Assembly: GCF_008905045.1 (NCBI RefSeq)
Contig: NZ_VWMY01000027.1
Location: 1-64,000 of the forward strand
Source: Streptomyces albicerus
Lineage (GTDB): Bacteria > Actinomycetota > Actinomycetes > Streptomycetales > Streptomycetaceae
DNA: 64,000 nt
Reading direction: 5' to 3'
Shown: positions 33,452-42,689 of the stretch, piece after piece
Position numbering within the stretch: position 1 is the stretch's first letter
How the letters are laid out: every line of letters begins with the position of its first letter
Notes under the pieces: model-generated
What the model saw: only the letters and a program-made list of their open reading frames with translations
Database searches by the model: none
What the model was told of the DNA's origin: nothing
Translations under genes and position numbers: made by a program

Positions 33452-34723
33452 ATGCACAACATGGCGGACAAAACGCAGGCCGAACCCACCGCGCCGGACG
33501 CCGAGACCCGTCAGCCGCACCGCGGGCGGGCCGTCGCCCGTGCCGTGGAGGACGGGGTCACCCACTTCCGGCACAGGCTGAGTGCCGGTGAACTGGGCTC
33601 ACTGCCCGTCGTCCTCGTCCTCGCCGCAGTCTGGATCATCTTCCAGTCCCTCAACGAGAACTTCCTCTCCCCCAGGAACCTGTCCAACCTCAGCGTGGAC
33701 ATCGTGGGTACGGGCCTCATCGCGGTCGGCATCGTCTTCGTGCTGTTGATCGGTGAGCTCGACCTGTCGGTCGGCTCGATCAGCGGCCTGGCCGCGGCTG
33801 TTTTCGCCGTTCTGAACGTGAACAACGGCGTGCCGGAATGGCTCGCTCTCATCATCGCGGTGCTCGCGGGCACCGCGGCGGGAACCGTCCAGGGCTACTC
33901 CTGCGCCAAGACCCGGGTACCGGCGTTCGTCGTCACCCTCGCGGGGCTGCTCACCTGGAACGGCATCATGCTCTACATCCTCGGCACCAGCGGCACCGTC
34001 AACCTCGACGAGAACGGCCTCGTCGCCAAGCTGACCAGCTATTACTTCACCAATGACGGCGCCGCCTACGGCCTGGCGGCGGTCGGCGCGGGCACGGTCT
34101 TCCTCGTGTCCTACCAGGACATGCGGCGCCGCGAGGCCGCCGGAATGCCGCACCGCTCGCTTCAGGGCATCGCGGTACGCACGGGAGTACTGGCCGTGAT
34201 CGCGTTCGTCACCGCGTTCGTGCTCAACCGGTTCCAGGGTCTGCCGCTCGCCCTCCTGATCTTCCTGGTGGTGGTGGCCGGCCTCGACATCGTGCTCCGC
34301 CGCACGCACTACGGACGGCAGGTCTACGCACTCGGCGGCAGCGTCGAGGCGGCCCGTCGCGCCAGCCTCAGTGTGACGCGGGTGCAGACCGCGGTGCTCG
34401 CGGTCTCGGGCACCATGGCCGCGGTCGGCGGCCTGTTCCTGGCCTCGCGCATCACCTCGGTGAGCCAGGGATCGGGCTCGGGCGTCCTGCTGCTCAATGC
34501 CATCGCGGCAGCGGTCATCGGTGGCACCAGCCTGTTCGGAGGACGCGGCACCACCTGGTCCGCGGTGCTCGGCATTCTGATCATCCAGTCGATCGCCTCA
34601 GGCATGGCGATCACCGACACCCCCACTGCGGTCCAGTTCATCATCACGGGCGGGGTGCTCTTCGCCGCGGTACTCATCGACTCCCTGTCGCGACGCTCGC
34701 AGGAGGCACATGGGCGGGCTTGA
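33452..34723 (+). CDS. Sugar ABC transporter permease (XylH/FrcC type)
   Basis: A 423-residue membrane protein with about ten helices (LPVVLVLAAVWIIFQSL, GTGLIAVGIVFVLLIGELDL, WLALIIAVLAGTAAGTVQGY, RTGVLAVIAFVTAFVLNRF, LPLALLIFLVVVAGLDIVL). GELDLSVGSISGL is the conserved segment of BPD_transp_2 permeases for pentoses and hexoses, and GGTSLFGGRGTTWSAVLG near the end matches too. Transports the sugar delivered by the upstream lipoprotein. Three in-frame starts are close together (GTG overlapping the ATPase stop, then two ATGs); the choice is not certain. Confidence 0.92.
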   Translation: MHNMADKTQAEPTAPDAETRQPHRGRAVARAVEDGVTHFRHRLSAGELGSLPVVLVLAAVWIIFQSLNENFLSPRNLSNLSVDIVGTGLIAVGIVFVLLIGELDLSVGSISGLAAAVFAVLNVNNGVPEWLALIIAVLAGTAAGTVQGYSCAKTRVPAFVVTLAGLLTWNGIMLYILGTSGTVNLDENGLVAKLTSYYFTNDGAAYGLAAVGAGTVFLVSYQDMRRREAAGMPHRSLQGIAVRTGVLAVIAFVTAFVLNRFQGLPLALLIFLVVVAGLDIVLRRTHYGRQVYALGGSVEAARRASLSVTRVQTAVLAVSGTMAAVGGLFLASRITSVSQGSGSGVLLLNAIAAAVIGGTSLFGGRGTTWSAVLGILIIQSIASGMAITDTPTAVQFIITGGVLFAAVLIDSLSRRSQEAHGRA

Positions 34724-34734
34724 CACCTACATGG

Positions 34735-35370
34735 CTAAACGCCGACACGGGCGGCCATGAGTTTGCGGGTGAACCGGTGCATGTGGGGATCGAGAGTGTC
34801 CTCGGGTTCGGCGAGGACCTGCGGCAGCGACAGCCACTTGATCGCCTCAAATTCCTCCTCGTCGAAGGAAGTGATGCCGCCGACGTCTGACTGCAGGACG
34901 TACCACAGCGACACGTCGGTGTGCCGTCCCTGCCCGCGTGTTTGCGTGACGGTCACGAAGAACGGCTCCTTGCCGGCGACCGTCGACGGGACAGCCTCGG
35001 TACACAGTTCCTCGCGGCACTCACGCACCACCGTCTCCCACGGGTCCTCCCTCGGCTCGACGTGGCCGCCGCTGGGAAGCCACAGGCCGGCCTTCCGGTG
35101 GGCCACCAGCAGGAGCTCCCCGTGGTTCTCGTCGAGGACCACGAAGTAGCTGACCAGGTGGACGTCCGGGACATCGGGCTTCTCCACCCGATACAGCGGA
35201 GCTCCGCCGGCGATCCACTCCGCTGCCGCGGCGAGATGTACGCGCTCCTGCTCGTCCCAGGGGCAGACTCTCTCCAGCAGATTCGTCAGCCGGGTACGAA
35301 GAAGCTGGTCAGAGCCGTCTGAAGCATCAATCGCATGCACGGCGCTCATGATGCCAAGCAGCAGTGACAT
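34735..35370 (-). CDS. NUDIX hydrolase
   Basis: A 211-residue cytosolic hydrolase. The Nudix box is complete at about residues 99-121: GGHVEPREDPWETVVRE followed by CREEL, with the Glu ladder that binds magnesium. N-terminal helices (LLRTRLTNLLERVCPWDEQE) precede it, and SLPQVLAEPEDTLDPHMHRF follows. Family members cleave nucleoside diphosphates linked to another group; the substrate cannot be told. GAAGGAGC lies before the ATG chosen. It is convergent with the sugar permease gene, only 11 bases apart. Confidence 0.88.
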   Translation of the reverse strand: MSLLLGIMSAVHAIDASDGSDQLLRTRLTNLLERVCPWDEQERVHLAAAAEWIAGGAPLYRVEKPDVPDVHLVSYFVVLDENHGELLLVAHRKAGLWLPSGGHVEPREDPWETVVRECREELCTEAVPSTVAGKEPFFVTVTQTRGQGRHTDVSLWYVLQSDVGGITSFDEEEFEAIKWLSLPQVLAEPEDTLDPHMHRFTRKLMAARVGV

Positions 35371-35458
35371 CCCCCGCTCCTTCAAGCCGACTTCACGCCC
35401 CGGCGACTGCATCGGCCATCGGTTGGAAAGTGCGCGGAACCGGCCCGCGGTGGCCGGG

Positions 35459-36238
35459 TCAGCCGGTCTGGTCGTCCGTCGCGCGGCGGATGGCCGCGAC
35501 GGTGGGGACCGGTTCGTTGGTGAGGAAGTCCAGGACGAGTGCGTTGACCAGGGCAGGCTTCTCCTGGGTGAGGAAGTGCGAGGTACCGGGGACGACGGCG
35601 AGTTCGGCGTTCGGCAGCGCCTCGTACATCTCCACCACGTGGTGCATCGTCACCAGGTCGTCGTCCGAGAACATCACGAGCGAGCGCTGCGTCACGGCGG
35701 CCAGGTCGGAGGCCTTCAGGTGCGGCTCGCGTGCGGCCATCTCGCCGATCTTCGTGGCGACCACCTTGAAGTGGTCGATGCCATCGGGTGACACCTCGCC
35801 GTAGGAGGGGCCGAGAAAGTCGAAGATCTGGTCGACGTCCCACTCGGCGTCCGGCACCGCCTCGCCCTCCTTGCTGAAGCCGCCGCTGATCATGACCAGG
35901 CGATCGACCAGCTCGGGCCGCTGCATGGCCACCAGCATCGCCACGAACGCCCCGTCGCTGTGCCCGACCAGATCAGCGGGCCGGCCAACGACCGTCTCCA
36001 GGAAGGCGATCGTGTCGTCGGCCATGAGCTGGTAGGTGATCGGCCCGGGTACGTCCGGGGTATGGCCGTGCCCGCGGCGCTCGGGGGTGTAGACGTGGAA
36101 GTGCTCGGCCAGTGGGCCGAGATTCGGCTCGAAGAACCGGGCGTCGACCAGACCGCCGTGCATGAGCACCAGCGGCTCGCCCTCACCGTGTTCGTCGTAC
36201 CAGGTCCTCACGTCGCCGAGCTGAACGTACGTCCCCAT
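35459..36238 (-). CDS. Alpha/beta-fold hydrolase
   Basis: A 259-residue hydrolase with the oxyanion loop VLMHGGLVDARFFEP, YTPERRGHGHTPDVPG after strand 4, nucleophile elbow LVGHSDGAF with Ser near residue 93, acidic residue in LVMFSDDDLVTMHH and catalytic His in VPGTSHFLTQEKP. Closest in style to haloperoxidase/esterase-type hydrolases; the Ser nucleophile rules out haloalkane dehalogenase. Monocistronic, upstream of the NUDIX gene on the same strand. Confidence 0.9.
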   Translation of the reverse strand: MGTYVQLGDVRTWYDEHGEGEPLVLMHGGLVDARFFEPNLGPLAEHFHVYTPERRGHGHTPDVPGPITYQLMADDTIAFLETVVGRPADLVGHSDGAFVAMLVAMQRPELVDRLVMISGGFSKEGEAVPDAEWDVDQIFDFLGPSYGEVSPDGIDHFKVVATKIGEMAAREPHLKASDLAAVTQRSLVMFSDDDLVTMHHVVEMYEALPNAELAVVPGTSHFLTQEKPALVNALVLDFLTNEPVPTVAAIRRATDDQTG

Positions 36239-36554
36239 GCTTCCCTCTCCTGTCCTTCATCCGCGTCTTGTGAGGGCAGACCCGTCGCCCGGCCGGAACT
36301 CATCGCCCACTCGGGGGCGGCTTCGGCTGCCCACCCCGCCATCATTCACACGGCTGGCGGAGATCGGCAGACTGCGGCCGTCCGCCTGGCCGAATCGGCG
36401 GCGGGCGAGGCAAGGTGTTCTGCGGTTCGTGCCAGTGACGTCTTCTCGGCGACGTATCGGTTGCGGTGCGTGACGCGCGTGGGGCCGGGGCCGCGCGAGC
36501 CCAGGTGACCCGGTGTCAGACATGGGCGAATCCCTGCCAGGAGCAGGTCTGCGA
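36239..36554. other. Intergenic region upstream of hydrolase gene
   Basis: About 315 bases between the hydrolase start and a transposase scrap. No gene or repeat stands out; the part next to the hydrolase should be its promoter. Confidence 0.25.
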
Positions 36555-36680
36555 AGGCCACGAAGGTTGCTTTCCTTCAGGCAAGGCGTCCTCGTGCTGC
36601 GATGGTTCGTCGAGGGCAGCCGCCTTGTCCAACTCGCCCGGGACAACGGGATCTCGGTGTCCTTCGGTCACTGCTCCGCG
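36555..36680 (+). pseudogene. IS5-family transposase, N-terminal fragment
   Basis: About 30 codons reading LSFRQGVLVLRWFVEGSRLV and QLARDNGISVS correspond to the N-terminal helix-turn-helix of IS5-type (DDE_Tnp_4) transposases, normally continued by a TAYRYLHE-like segment, which is missing. No DDE residues and no terminal repeats were found, so it is a scar of a lost insertion sequence. It abuts the 3' end of the gene on the other strand. Confidence 0.55.
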
Positions 36681-37237
36681 TCTGAGCGAGCCGACGGCAC
36701 CACATCACGCCGGGCGGACTCCCCCGCTATGCCCAGACTCTGCCGAGCATGCGTGTGGAAGTTGTTGAGGGCGATCAGCCACTCGCCGGCGCGTTCGTGC
36801 CACATTTCCTCGGTGATCTCCTCAACGCCCCGGGCCGGCCGTTCCACCCTCCACAGCCGGTCATTGAGATCGTGGGCAGCCTGCACGGTCGCGGCGTCGC
36901 CCAGCAACATCACCTGCTCAAAGGCGTGCGACCGATCACCCTCGGCCGCCCTCATCTCGGCCAGCAGAGCATCACGGGTCGCCGGATCACTGTCGTCCCA
37001 TTGCGGGGTAAACACCTGCTGTGTGCATCTATAGACGCGTTTGACCGCCGCGACGTAGGCGACGTAGGAGTCGAGGCGGTGCGCGTCCCACCGGACGCGA
37101 AGGTCGCGCTCGAACCGATCCCGCTCTGTCAGCCGAGTAGTGAGGTAGGACCCCGCGGCACCCGCCAAGACCGCGCCCACCGTGACCAGTTGCTCAGCAA
37201 ACCCCACGTCGTCCCCTGGATACCTATCGGCCGTCAT
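36668..37237 (-). CDS. Hypothetical protein with one N-terminal membrane segment
   Basis: A 189-residue protein. A hydrophobic segment at residues 15-31 (QLVTVGAVLAGAAGSYL) acts as signal anchor; the rest is helical and charged (RDRFERDLRVRWDAHRLDSY, WRVERPARGVEEITEEMWHE, RAGEWLIALNNFHTHARQSL). It resembles many uncharacterised actinobacterial proteins with this anchor-plus-helical-bundle plan. No function can be given. The last residues overlap the IS5-type scrap on the other strand, so the C-terminus may have been altered by that insertion. Confidence 0.68.
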   Translation of the reverse strand: MTADRYPGDDVGFAEQLVTVGAVLAGAAGSYLTTRLTERDRFERDLRVRWDAHRLDSYVAYVAAVKRVYRCTQQVFTPQWDDSDPATRDALLAEMRAAEGDRSHAFEQVMLLGDAATVQAAHDLNDRLWRVERPARGVEEITEEMWHERAGEWLIALNNFHTHARQSLGIAGESARRDVVPSARSDAEQ

Positions 37238-37537
37238 CTGGTCACAGTTTGAGGCACCCGGCCGCGACGCCAGTGGGCGGGGAAGCCGCTACCTGCCCAC
37301 CCAGACTCTGGGATTTCGGGCGTCAGGATACCTCTCGCCAGGGATACCCATCAGTGACAGCCCGCCCCTCTCGAAACCTTACGTGTTCTGAAACACCGTC
37401 ACCCCGACCGGCCGTTGCCGGGGATGGTCGGCCCATGGACGCGGTCAGGGGCCCGAGTTGAAGGCCGAGTTGGGGCCGGGACCGGAATGGTGGTGCAGGA
37501 GGAGTAAGGGATCGGGCGGTGGTGGACATTGCTGGGC
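37238..37537. other. Divergent spacer before the ECF sigma gene
   Basis: About 300 bases. Contains no gene that I recognise. It should hold the promoter of the sigma-factor operon, possibly autoregulated; no -35/-10 pair of ECF type is obvious. GGAGTAAGG at about 37500 is too far from the start to serve as Shine-Dalgarno. Confidence 0.3.
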
Positions 37538-38083
37538 ATGGACGCGGATGAACGCAGTGAACGGCTGGAGCTGTTGTTCCGGCAGACCTTCCGCCGGGTG
37601 ATGGCGTACTGCCTGCGCCGGACGGGCGAGGCGGCGGCGCACGACGCGGTGGCCGAGGTGTATGCGGTGGCCTGGCGCCGCCGGCGGCGTCTGCCCGCCG
37701 GGGACGAGGAGGCGGTGCTGTGGTTACTGGGCATCGCCCGCCTGGTGCTGGCCAACCAGGCCCGCAGTCAGCGCCGTTGGGCACGGCTGCTGCGGCGGGT
37801 GGCTGAACGGGCCGATCCGGATCCGCCGCCCGCCGACGCCCCGAATGACGCCGGTGACGGCCTCGCGGCGGCTCTGGCGCAGGTATCGGACGCCGACCGG
37901 GAGCTGCTGCGCCTGGCTTACTGGGACGACCTGTCCCGCCAGGACATCGCGACCGTGCTGGGCATCTCCGTCGGTGCGGTCGACACCCGCCTGCACCGGG
38001 CCAGACAACGGCTGCGCCAGCACTTGACCGCGGCGGGCTTCCACCCGGATCTGACGAAGGAGAAGAACCATGCTGAGCGATGA
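37538..38083 (+). CDS. ECF-type RNA polymerase sigma factor
   Basis: A 181-residue sigma-70 family protein of the short ECF type. Region 2 spans about residues 8-75 (LELLFRQTFRRVMAYCLRRT, DAVAEVYAVAWRRRRRLP, VLWLLGIARLVLANQARSQ) and region 4 about 110-165 (DRELLRLAYWDDLSRQDIA, VLGISVGAVDTRLHRARQRL). Its 3' end overlaps the start of a membrane-protein gene by 14 bases, the usual place for an anti-sigma or sigma-associated protein. It likely reads the signal that protein senses. Confidence 0.92.
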   Translation: MDADERSERLELLFRQTFRRVMAYCLRRTGEAAAHDAVAEVYAVAWRRRRRLPAGDEEAVLWLLGIARLVLANQARSQRRWARLLRRVAERADPDPPPADAPNDAGDGLAAALAQVSDADRELLRLAYWDDLSRQDIATVLGISVGAVDTRLHRARQRLRQHLTAAGFHPDLTKEKNHAER

Positions 38084-38810
38084 CACACTCGAGCGGATGC
38101 TCCGGGACAGTGATCCGGTACGCGATGGGGCGGCAACCGATCCCGGTTCGCCGACCGCGGCGGGGATTCTCGCGCGTGTGCGCCGCGCGACGCGGAAGCG
38201 CCGCAGGCGCATTCTGGTCCTGGTTCCGGCCGTCGCGCTGACGGTGGCCGGCGCGACCGCGGGAACGTACGCGTGGGTGGCCGGTGACGGCAAGGGCCAT
38301 ACCCTCGACTCGACCGGGCTGACCTGCGTCGGTCCCAGTAACGGTGATGCCGTCATGAACTTCGATCCCGCCACCGGTGATCCTGTGGACACCTGCCGGC
38401 GGCAATGGAGCGAGTTCTTCGGCCAGTCGGCGCCCGACGCACTCACCGCCTGCGTCGACAGCTCCGCACAGGGGTCCATCAAGGTCTACCCCGGAGGCCG
38501 CGACCAGTGCGCCCGCCACCACGCGGACCCCTACCGCGGGCCCACCCAGGAGCAGCTGAGCCTCTCGCTGCTGCGCACCGACCTCGCATCGCACTTCGCC
38601 GATCGCACCTGCATCCCCCACGCCGAGCTCAGGAAGGTCATCGGCCGGCTCCTGGCACGGCACGACCTCGACGGCTGGACGACACGCCACTTCCAGACCG
38701 CCGACAAGGAACCCGAGGGCCCCTGCGCGGACATCAGCCACTTCAAGGAACCGCAACGCATCATCTGGCTCGGCGACCACGCAGCCGGCACGCCGATCAA
38801 CTGGCCCTAG
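38070..38810 (+). CDS. Membrane protein coupled to the ECF sigma factor (putative anti-sigma)
   Basis: A 246-residue protein with a short cytosolic N-terminus (SDDTLERMLRDSDPVRDG, then a very basic RRATRKRRRRI), one membrane helix at about residues 50-68 (ILVLVPAVALTVAGATAG) and an extracellular part of about 175 residues with six or so cysteines, able to form disulfides. The N-terminus is shorter than a zinc anti-sigma domain and lacks HxxxCxxC, so an anti-sigma role is inferred only from position and overlap with the sigma gene. GAAGGAGAAG precedes the ATG. This gene layout is seen for many Streptomyces ECF factors. Confidence 0.78.
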   Translation: MLSDDTLERMLRDSDPVRDGAATDPGSPTAAGILARVRRATRKRRRRILVLVPAVALTVAGATAGTYAWVAGDGKGHTLDSTGLTCVGPSNGDAVMNFDPATGDPVDTCRRQWSEFFGQSAPDALTACVDSSAQGSIKVYPGGRDQCARHHADPYRGPTQEQLSLSLLRTDLASHFADRTCIPHAELRKVIGRLLARHDLDGWTTRHFQTADKEPEGPCADISHFKEPQRIIWLGDHAAGTPINWP

Positions 38811-38928
38811 TGGTGGCAGTCAGGTCTACCGGCGCTCGCACACCGCTTCGGGGGTGGTAGAGGCTCTCTGGCGGGCGCTGCCTCGCTGACCATCAAGTTC
38901 CGGCAGCCGGCCCGCCAGTGCACCGGGC

Positions 38929-40086
38929 CTACGAAGCGCGGGCATCTGGTGGTGCGTCGGAGCGGCCCATGCGCCGGGAGACGCGAACTGGGGCTGTCTT
39001 TGGGGCCGCGGGCCGGGCGTGCTCGGCGAACAGCCGCGCGACGAGTTCGCCCCGGCTGGAGACCTCCACCTTGCCGAAGACGGCCTTGAGATGGTCGCGC
39101 ACGGTGTGTGGGGAGATGAACAGCGTTGTGGCGATCTCGGTGGTGGGCAGCCCACGCGTGACGAGCTGGGTGATCTCCAGCTCGCGCGGCGTCAGGCCGT
39201 AGGCCTCGGCGATGAGGACCGCCAGATCGGCGGCGGCCGCCGGCTCGATGACGAGTGCGACTGGACCAGGTCGCCCGGCGGGGCCGCTGAGACAGGAGGC
39301 GTGGCAGGTCAACCAGCGGCCGTCGACGGTTCGGATACGCGCCCTCGCGCCACCCCGGTCGCGGCCCCGGGCGATCGCCCGCGCCTGCAGCGCTGTGGCG
39401 ACCACCCAGATCGGCAGCCTCAGGCCGAGTTGAGAGGGGATTGAGGGTCCGTCAGGGAGCCGCAAGAGGTGCTGTCGCGCCTCCTCGTTGATCGATGTCG
39501 CCTCGCCGGAGGGATCGAAGAGCACCAGTCCGGGCGTGGTTGCGTCGACTCCGCCGCCTGCCGCGGACGGGCGGGCGAACCGGCGCAACCGCGCGGCCAG
39601 CGGACCGGACAGACCGGCGAGCAGCGCGGTCTCGGCCGGGCCGAACGGGGCGCCACCGCGCATACGGAAAAGACTCACGACGGCCCATGGCCGGTCACCG
39701 ATCCGCAGCACGGCCCGTAGCTCGTCGTCCACGCCCTGGCTGTCGAGCAGCCGACGGAAGCGCGCGCTGCGCGCGGGCAGGCCGCCGGTGGCGGCGCGCA
39801 AGCCGGCCGCCGGGACGGCGGCGCGGGCAAGGTCCCGAAACGGGACGACGTTCTCCTCCAGGAGTTCGCTTTCCCAGTAGGCGGCGCAGCGTTCGCGGGA
39901 GCCGAGGTTCTCCACCAGCATCGGCGCGGTGATGAGGCCGGTCTCCGGGTCGGTGGCCGCCCATACGGCCGAGTCGAACGGCATGAGCCGCCGCAGTTTG
40001 GCGGACGTGCGGCTGAAGAGTTCGCGTGTGTCGGTGGCCCGCTCCGCACCTGACAGCACCTCGGCGTGGCGGCGCGCATCGGACAT
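38929..40086 (-). CDS. LuxR-family transcriptional regulator with GAF-like sensor
   Basis: A 385-residue regulator. The N-terminal 180 residues look like a GAF-type sensor (LFSRTSAKLRRLMPFDSAVW, SLFRMRGGAPFGPAETALL), a PAS-like middle part follows (PGLVLFDPSGEATSINEEAR), and the C-terminus has a LuxR HTH (YGLTPRELEITQLVTRGLPT, TTLFISPHTVRDHLKAVFGK). AGGAGG lies 8 bases before the ATG. Divergent from an FAD-dependent enzyme gene about 200 bases away, which may be its target. Confidence 0.88.
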   Translation of the reverse strand: MSDARRHAEVLSGAERATDTRELFSRTSAKLRRLMPFDSAVWAATDPETGLITAPMLVENLGSRERCAAYWESELLEENVVPFRDLARAAVPAAGLRAATGGLPARSARFRRLLDSQGVDDELRAVLRIGDRPWAVVSLFRMRGGAPFGPAETALLAGLSGPLAARLRRFARPSAAGGGVDATTPGLVLFDPSGEATSINEEARQHLLRLPDGPSIPSQLGLRLPIWVVATALQARAIARGRDRGGARARIRTVDGRWLTCHASCLSGPAGRPGPVALVIEPAAAADLAVLIAEAYGLTPRELEITQLVTRGLPTTEIATTLFISPHTVRDHLKAVFGKVEVSSRGELVARLFAEHARPAAPKTAPVRVSRRMGRSDAPPDARAS

Positions 40087-40284
40087 GGAGATGCCTCCTG
40101 TGGTCTGGATGCCGGCCAGCCTGCCCGGTCTCCTGTGCTGCGCCAACCCCTCGTTTGAGGGGGTCGATTCCCGGCCGGTCACCGCTCGCAGGGGATGGGG
40201 CACGGCTCTGGCGGCGGCGAGGCTCGGAAAGGCCCCGGCCCCTGTCGGTGGCGACCTGGAACGCGAAGGGAAACCGAAAACAAC

Positions 40285-41724
40285 ATGGACATCGCAATCG
40301 TCGGAGCGGGCGCTGCCGCGGTCGGCCTGCTGGACGCACTGGCGGCCACCGCCGAAAGGCCGGGCGACATCACGGTGTTCGAGCCGTCCCCGGATCTTTG
40401 GCGAGGCCGCCCGTACGGCCCTGACCTGGACACGGTGCTGGTCAACTCGCCACCGGCCATCATGTCGATCCGCCACCTGGACTTCGGGCACTACGCGGCC
40501 TGGCTGGGCACGCGAGGCGCTGCCCACCTCGACGAACTGCTGGGCCAGCCGCTGGTTCCGCGTGCGCTCTACGGCGAGTACCTGGCGCACACCGCCGAGG
40601 CGGCGTTGGCCACCCTGCGCGACGACGGCTGGCGGGTGCGCATCGTCACCGCCCGCGTCACCGGGGCGGCCCGGTCCGGGTCCCGCTGGTCGCTCCGCAC
40701 CGAGGACGGACGGGCGCACGATGCCGACCAGGTGGCCCTGTGCGTGGGCGGGGGGACGCCGCAAGACCACTATGGTCTCGGACGAGCCCCCGGATTCGTG
40801 GGCGATCCGTACCCGCTGGCACGCACGCTCGATCAGGTTCCGCCCGGCAGCGACGTCGCGGTCATCGGGAGCGGTCTGACCGCGGTCGACGTCGTCGTGT
40901 CGCTCGCCGCGCGCGGGCACACCGGGCAGATCACGCTGCTGTCCCGCAGCGGAGTACTGCCCCACGTCTGGCAGCGCCCGGTCGGCCACCGGCCGCAGCA
41001 CCTGACCGCCGAGCGGATGGCGGCGCTGCACCGGGAGCACGGTGTCGTCACGCTGGAGGACCTCATCGGGTTGCTGCGCGCCGAACTGGCGGAGACGGGC
41101 GAGGACTTCGAAGCCTTCGCGGCCGAACTGCTGGCGACCGAGACCGACGAGCCGGTCCGGCGGTTGCGGGCGCAACTGGCCGCTGTCGACGACTCCCGGA
41201 TCGGCCGCCGGGTCCTCCAGGTGGCAGCGCACACCGTTGGCCCGTACGCGTGGCGGCTGCTGCCCGAGCCCGACCGCGTGCGACTGCGGCGTCATTTCCG
41301 CACGGCGACCAGCGTCGCCTCACCGATGGTCCCGGTGAACGCCTCCATCCTGATGCGGCTGTTGGACTGCGGACAACTCGCCGTCGCCGCGGGCGTCCGC
41401 AAGATCGAGGCGGCGAACGGGCTGTTCCAGGTGCGCAGCGACGACGGCGAACGCACTGCCGACGTCGTCGTCAACGCCGTGAATCCGCCACCGCGAGCGA
41501 TACCACGCGCGGCCGGGCACCTGGTCACGTCCCTGCTGGCCGACGGCTCGGCCGGGCTTCACCCCTCCGGCGGTCTGGTCCCGGCTGACCCGCGTCTGCA
41601 CGTGGTCGGGGACTTCGCCGGCGGCGGTCCGTTCATCACCTCCAGCATTCCGGGCATAGCGGCCCAAGCCGCACGGGCCGCTCAGGCAATCGCCGCCGCG
41701 CAGGACGCAGCGCCGGTCACCTGA
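40285..41724 (+). CDS. FAD/NAD(P)-binding protein
   Basis: A 479-residue flavoprotein. It begins with the dinucleotide fold MDIAIVGAGAAAVGLLDAL and has a second nucleotide-binding loop in DVAVIGSGLTAVDVVVSLAA near residue 190, with TVLVNSPPAIMSI and LHVVGDFAGGGPFITSSIPG closing the FAD site. This fits the 'FAD-NAD(P)-binding' family (PF13454-like) found beside siderophore or amine oxidising enzymes, but no biosynthetic partner is near. The start at the first residue of the dinucleotide fold was preferred to upstream codons. Confidence 0.86.
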   Translation: MDIAIVGAGAAAVGLLDALAATAERPGDITVFEPSPDLWRGRPYGPDLDTVLVNSPPAIMSIRHLDFGHYAAWLGTRGAAHLDELLGQPLVPRALYGEYLAHTAEAALATLRDDGWRVRIVTARVTGAARSGSRWSLRTEDGRAHDADQVALCVGGGTPQDHYGLGRAPGFVGDPYPLARTLDQVPPGSDVAVIGSGLTAVDVVVSLAARGHTGQITLLSRSGVLPHVWQRPVGHRPQHLTAERMAALHREHGVVTLEDLIGLLRAELAETGEDFEAFAAELLATETDEPVRRLRAQLAAVDDSRIGRRVLQVAAHTVGPYAWRLLPEPDRVRLRRHFRTATSVASPMVPVNASILMRLLDCGQLAVAAGVRKIEAANGLFQVRSDDGERTADVVVNAVNPPPRAIPRAAGHLVTSLLADGSAGLHPSGGLVPADPRLHVVGDFAGGGPFITSSIPGIAAQAARAAQAIAAAQDAAPVT

Positions 41725-41864
41725 CCTGGACATCACGAATCAGGTGTCGCGCGTTGGCCTGTAGGCGGCCGGGGCGTAGGCGGCCCAGAGCGTCCCGCCT
41801 TGCTGTGCTCATACCTGGGCAACCGGCGCCCGAGCGGAACTGGGCTGCCCTACCGTAGGGCGCC

Positions 41865-42689
41865 ATGAGGGTCCTGATCATCGGCGGCAGCGGGTTCCTG
41901 GGGACGGAACTTGTGCGCCAGGCGACGGCTGCGGGCTGGGAGACGGCCGCGACGTACTGTTCCCGCCCCAGCAGCATTCCCGGAGCCTCGTGGTACCGGC
42001 TCGACCTTCGCACCCCCGGGCACGTCGACGAGGTACTGGCCGCGGTTGATCCCAGTGCGGTCATCAACGCGACGAGCGGACACAGCGACTGGGCGGTCAC
42101 CGCCGACGGCTCGATCCGCGTGGCGACGGCCGCGACAGAACGCGGTTGCCGTCTGGTCCACGTCTCCAGCGACGCCGTGTTCTCCGGTTCCCGGATTCAC
42201 TATGACGAGACCTGCCTGCCCGACCCTGTCACCCCGTACGGCGCGGCGAAGGCGGCCGCCGAGACCGCTGTGCGGCTCCTGGCGCCGGCCGCCGCGGTCG
42301 CGCGCACCTCATTGATCATCGGGCACGGCGGATCCGTGCACGAGCGCATGGTCCACGGCCTGGCTGCCGACCCACACGACGGCGTCCTGTTCACCGACGA
42401 CATCCGCTGCCCGGTGCATGTCGAAGACCTGGCCTCCGCTCTTCGGGAACTCGCAGGGTCCGACCAGGCCGGGATGTTCCACCTCGCCGGAGCGGACCCC
42501 CTCAGCCGTCACGAACTCGGCGTTCTCATCGCCCGACGCGACGGACTCGACGCGACCCGGCTGCATGCCGGGCGCCGAGCCGACACCCGCATGCCCGGGG
42601 CCCTCGATGTCCGCCTCGACAGCAGTGCCACACAGGGGCGTGTACGTACACGGCTGCGTGGCGCCCGGGAGTTCCTCCAAGCCGGATGA
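41865..42689 (+). CDS. RmlD-like NAD-dependent epimerase/reductase
   Basis: A 274-residue short-chain-type protein of the RmlD/sugar-nucleotide reductase family. The Rossmann loop is MRVLIIGGSGFLGTELVRQA, then YRLDLRTPGHVDEVL, VINATSGHSDW, HVSSDAVFSGSRIHYDE and the catalytic YGAAKAAAE (Tyr-x-x-x-Lys) near residue 126-130. RmlD makes dTDP-L-rhamnose; without other rml genes here the sugar specificity is open. Its 3' end touches an IS5-type scrap on the other strand. Confidence 0.88.
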   Translation: MRVLIIGGSGFLGTELVRQATAAGWETAATYCSRPSSIPGASWYRLDLRTPGHVDEVLAAVDPSAVINATSGHSDWAVTADGSIRVATAATERGCRLVHVSSDAVFSGSRIHYDETCLPDPVTPYGAAKAAAETAVRLLAPAAAVARTSLIIGHGGSVHERMVHGLAADPHDGVLFTDDIRCPVHVEDLASALRELAGSDQAGMFHLAGADPLSRHELGVLIARRDGLDATRLHAGRRADTRMPGALDVRLDSSATQGRVRTRLRGAREFLQAG

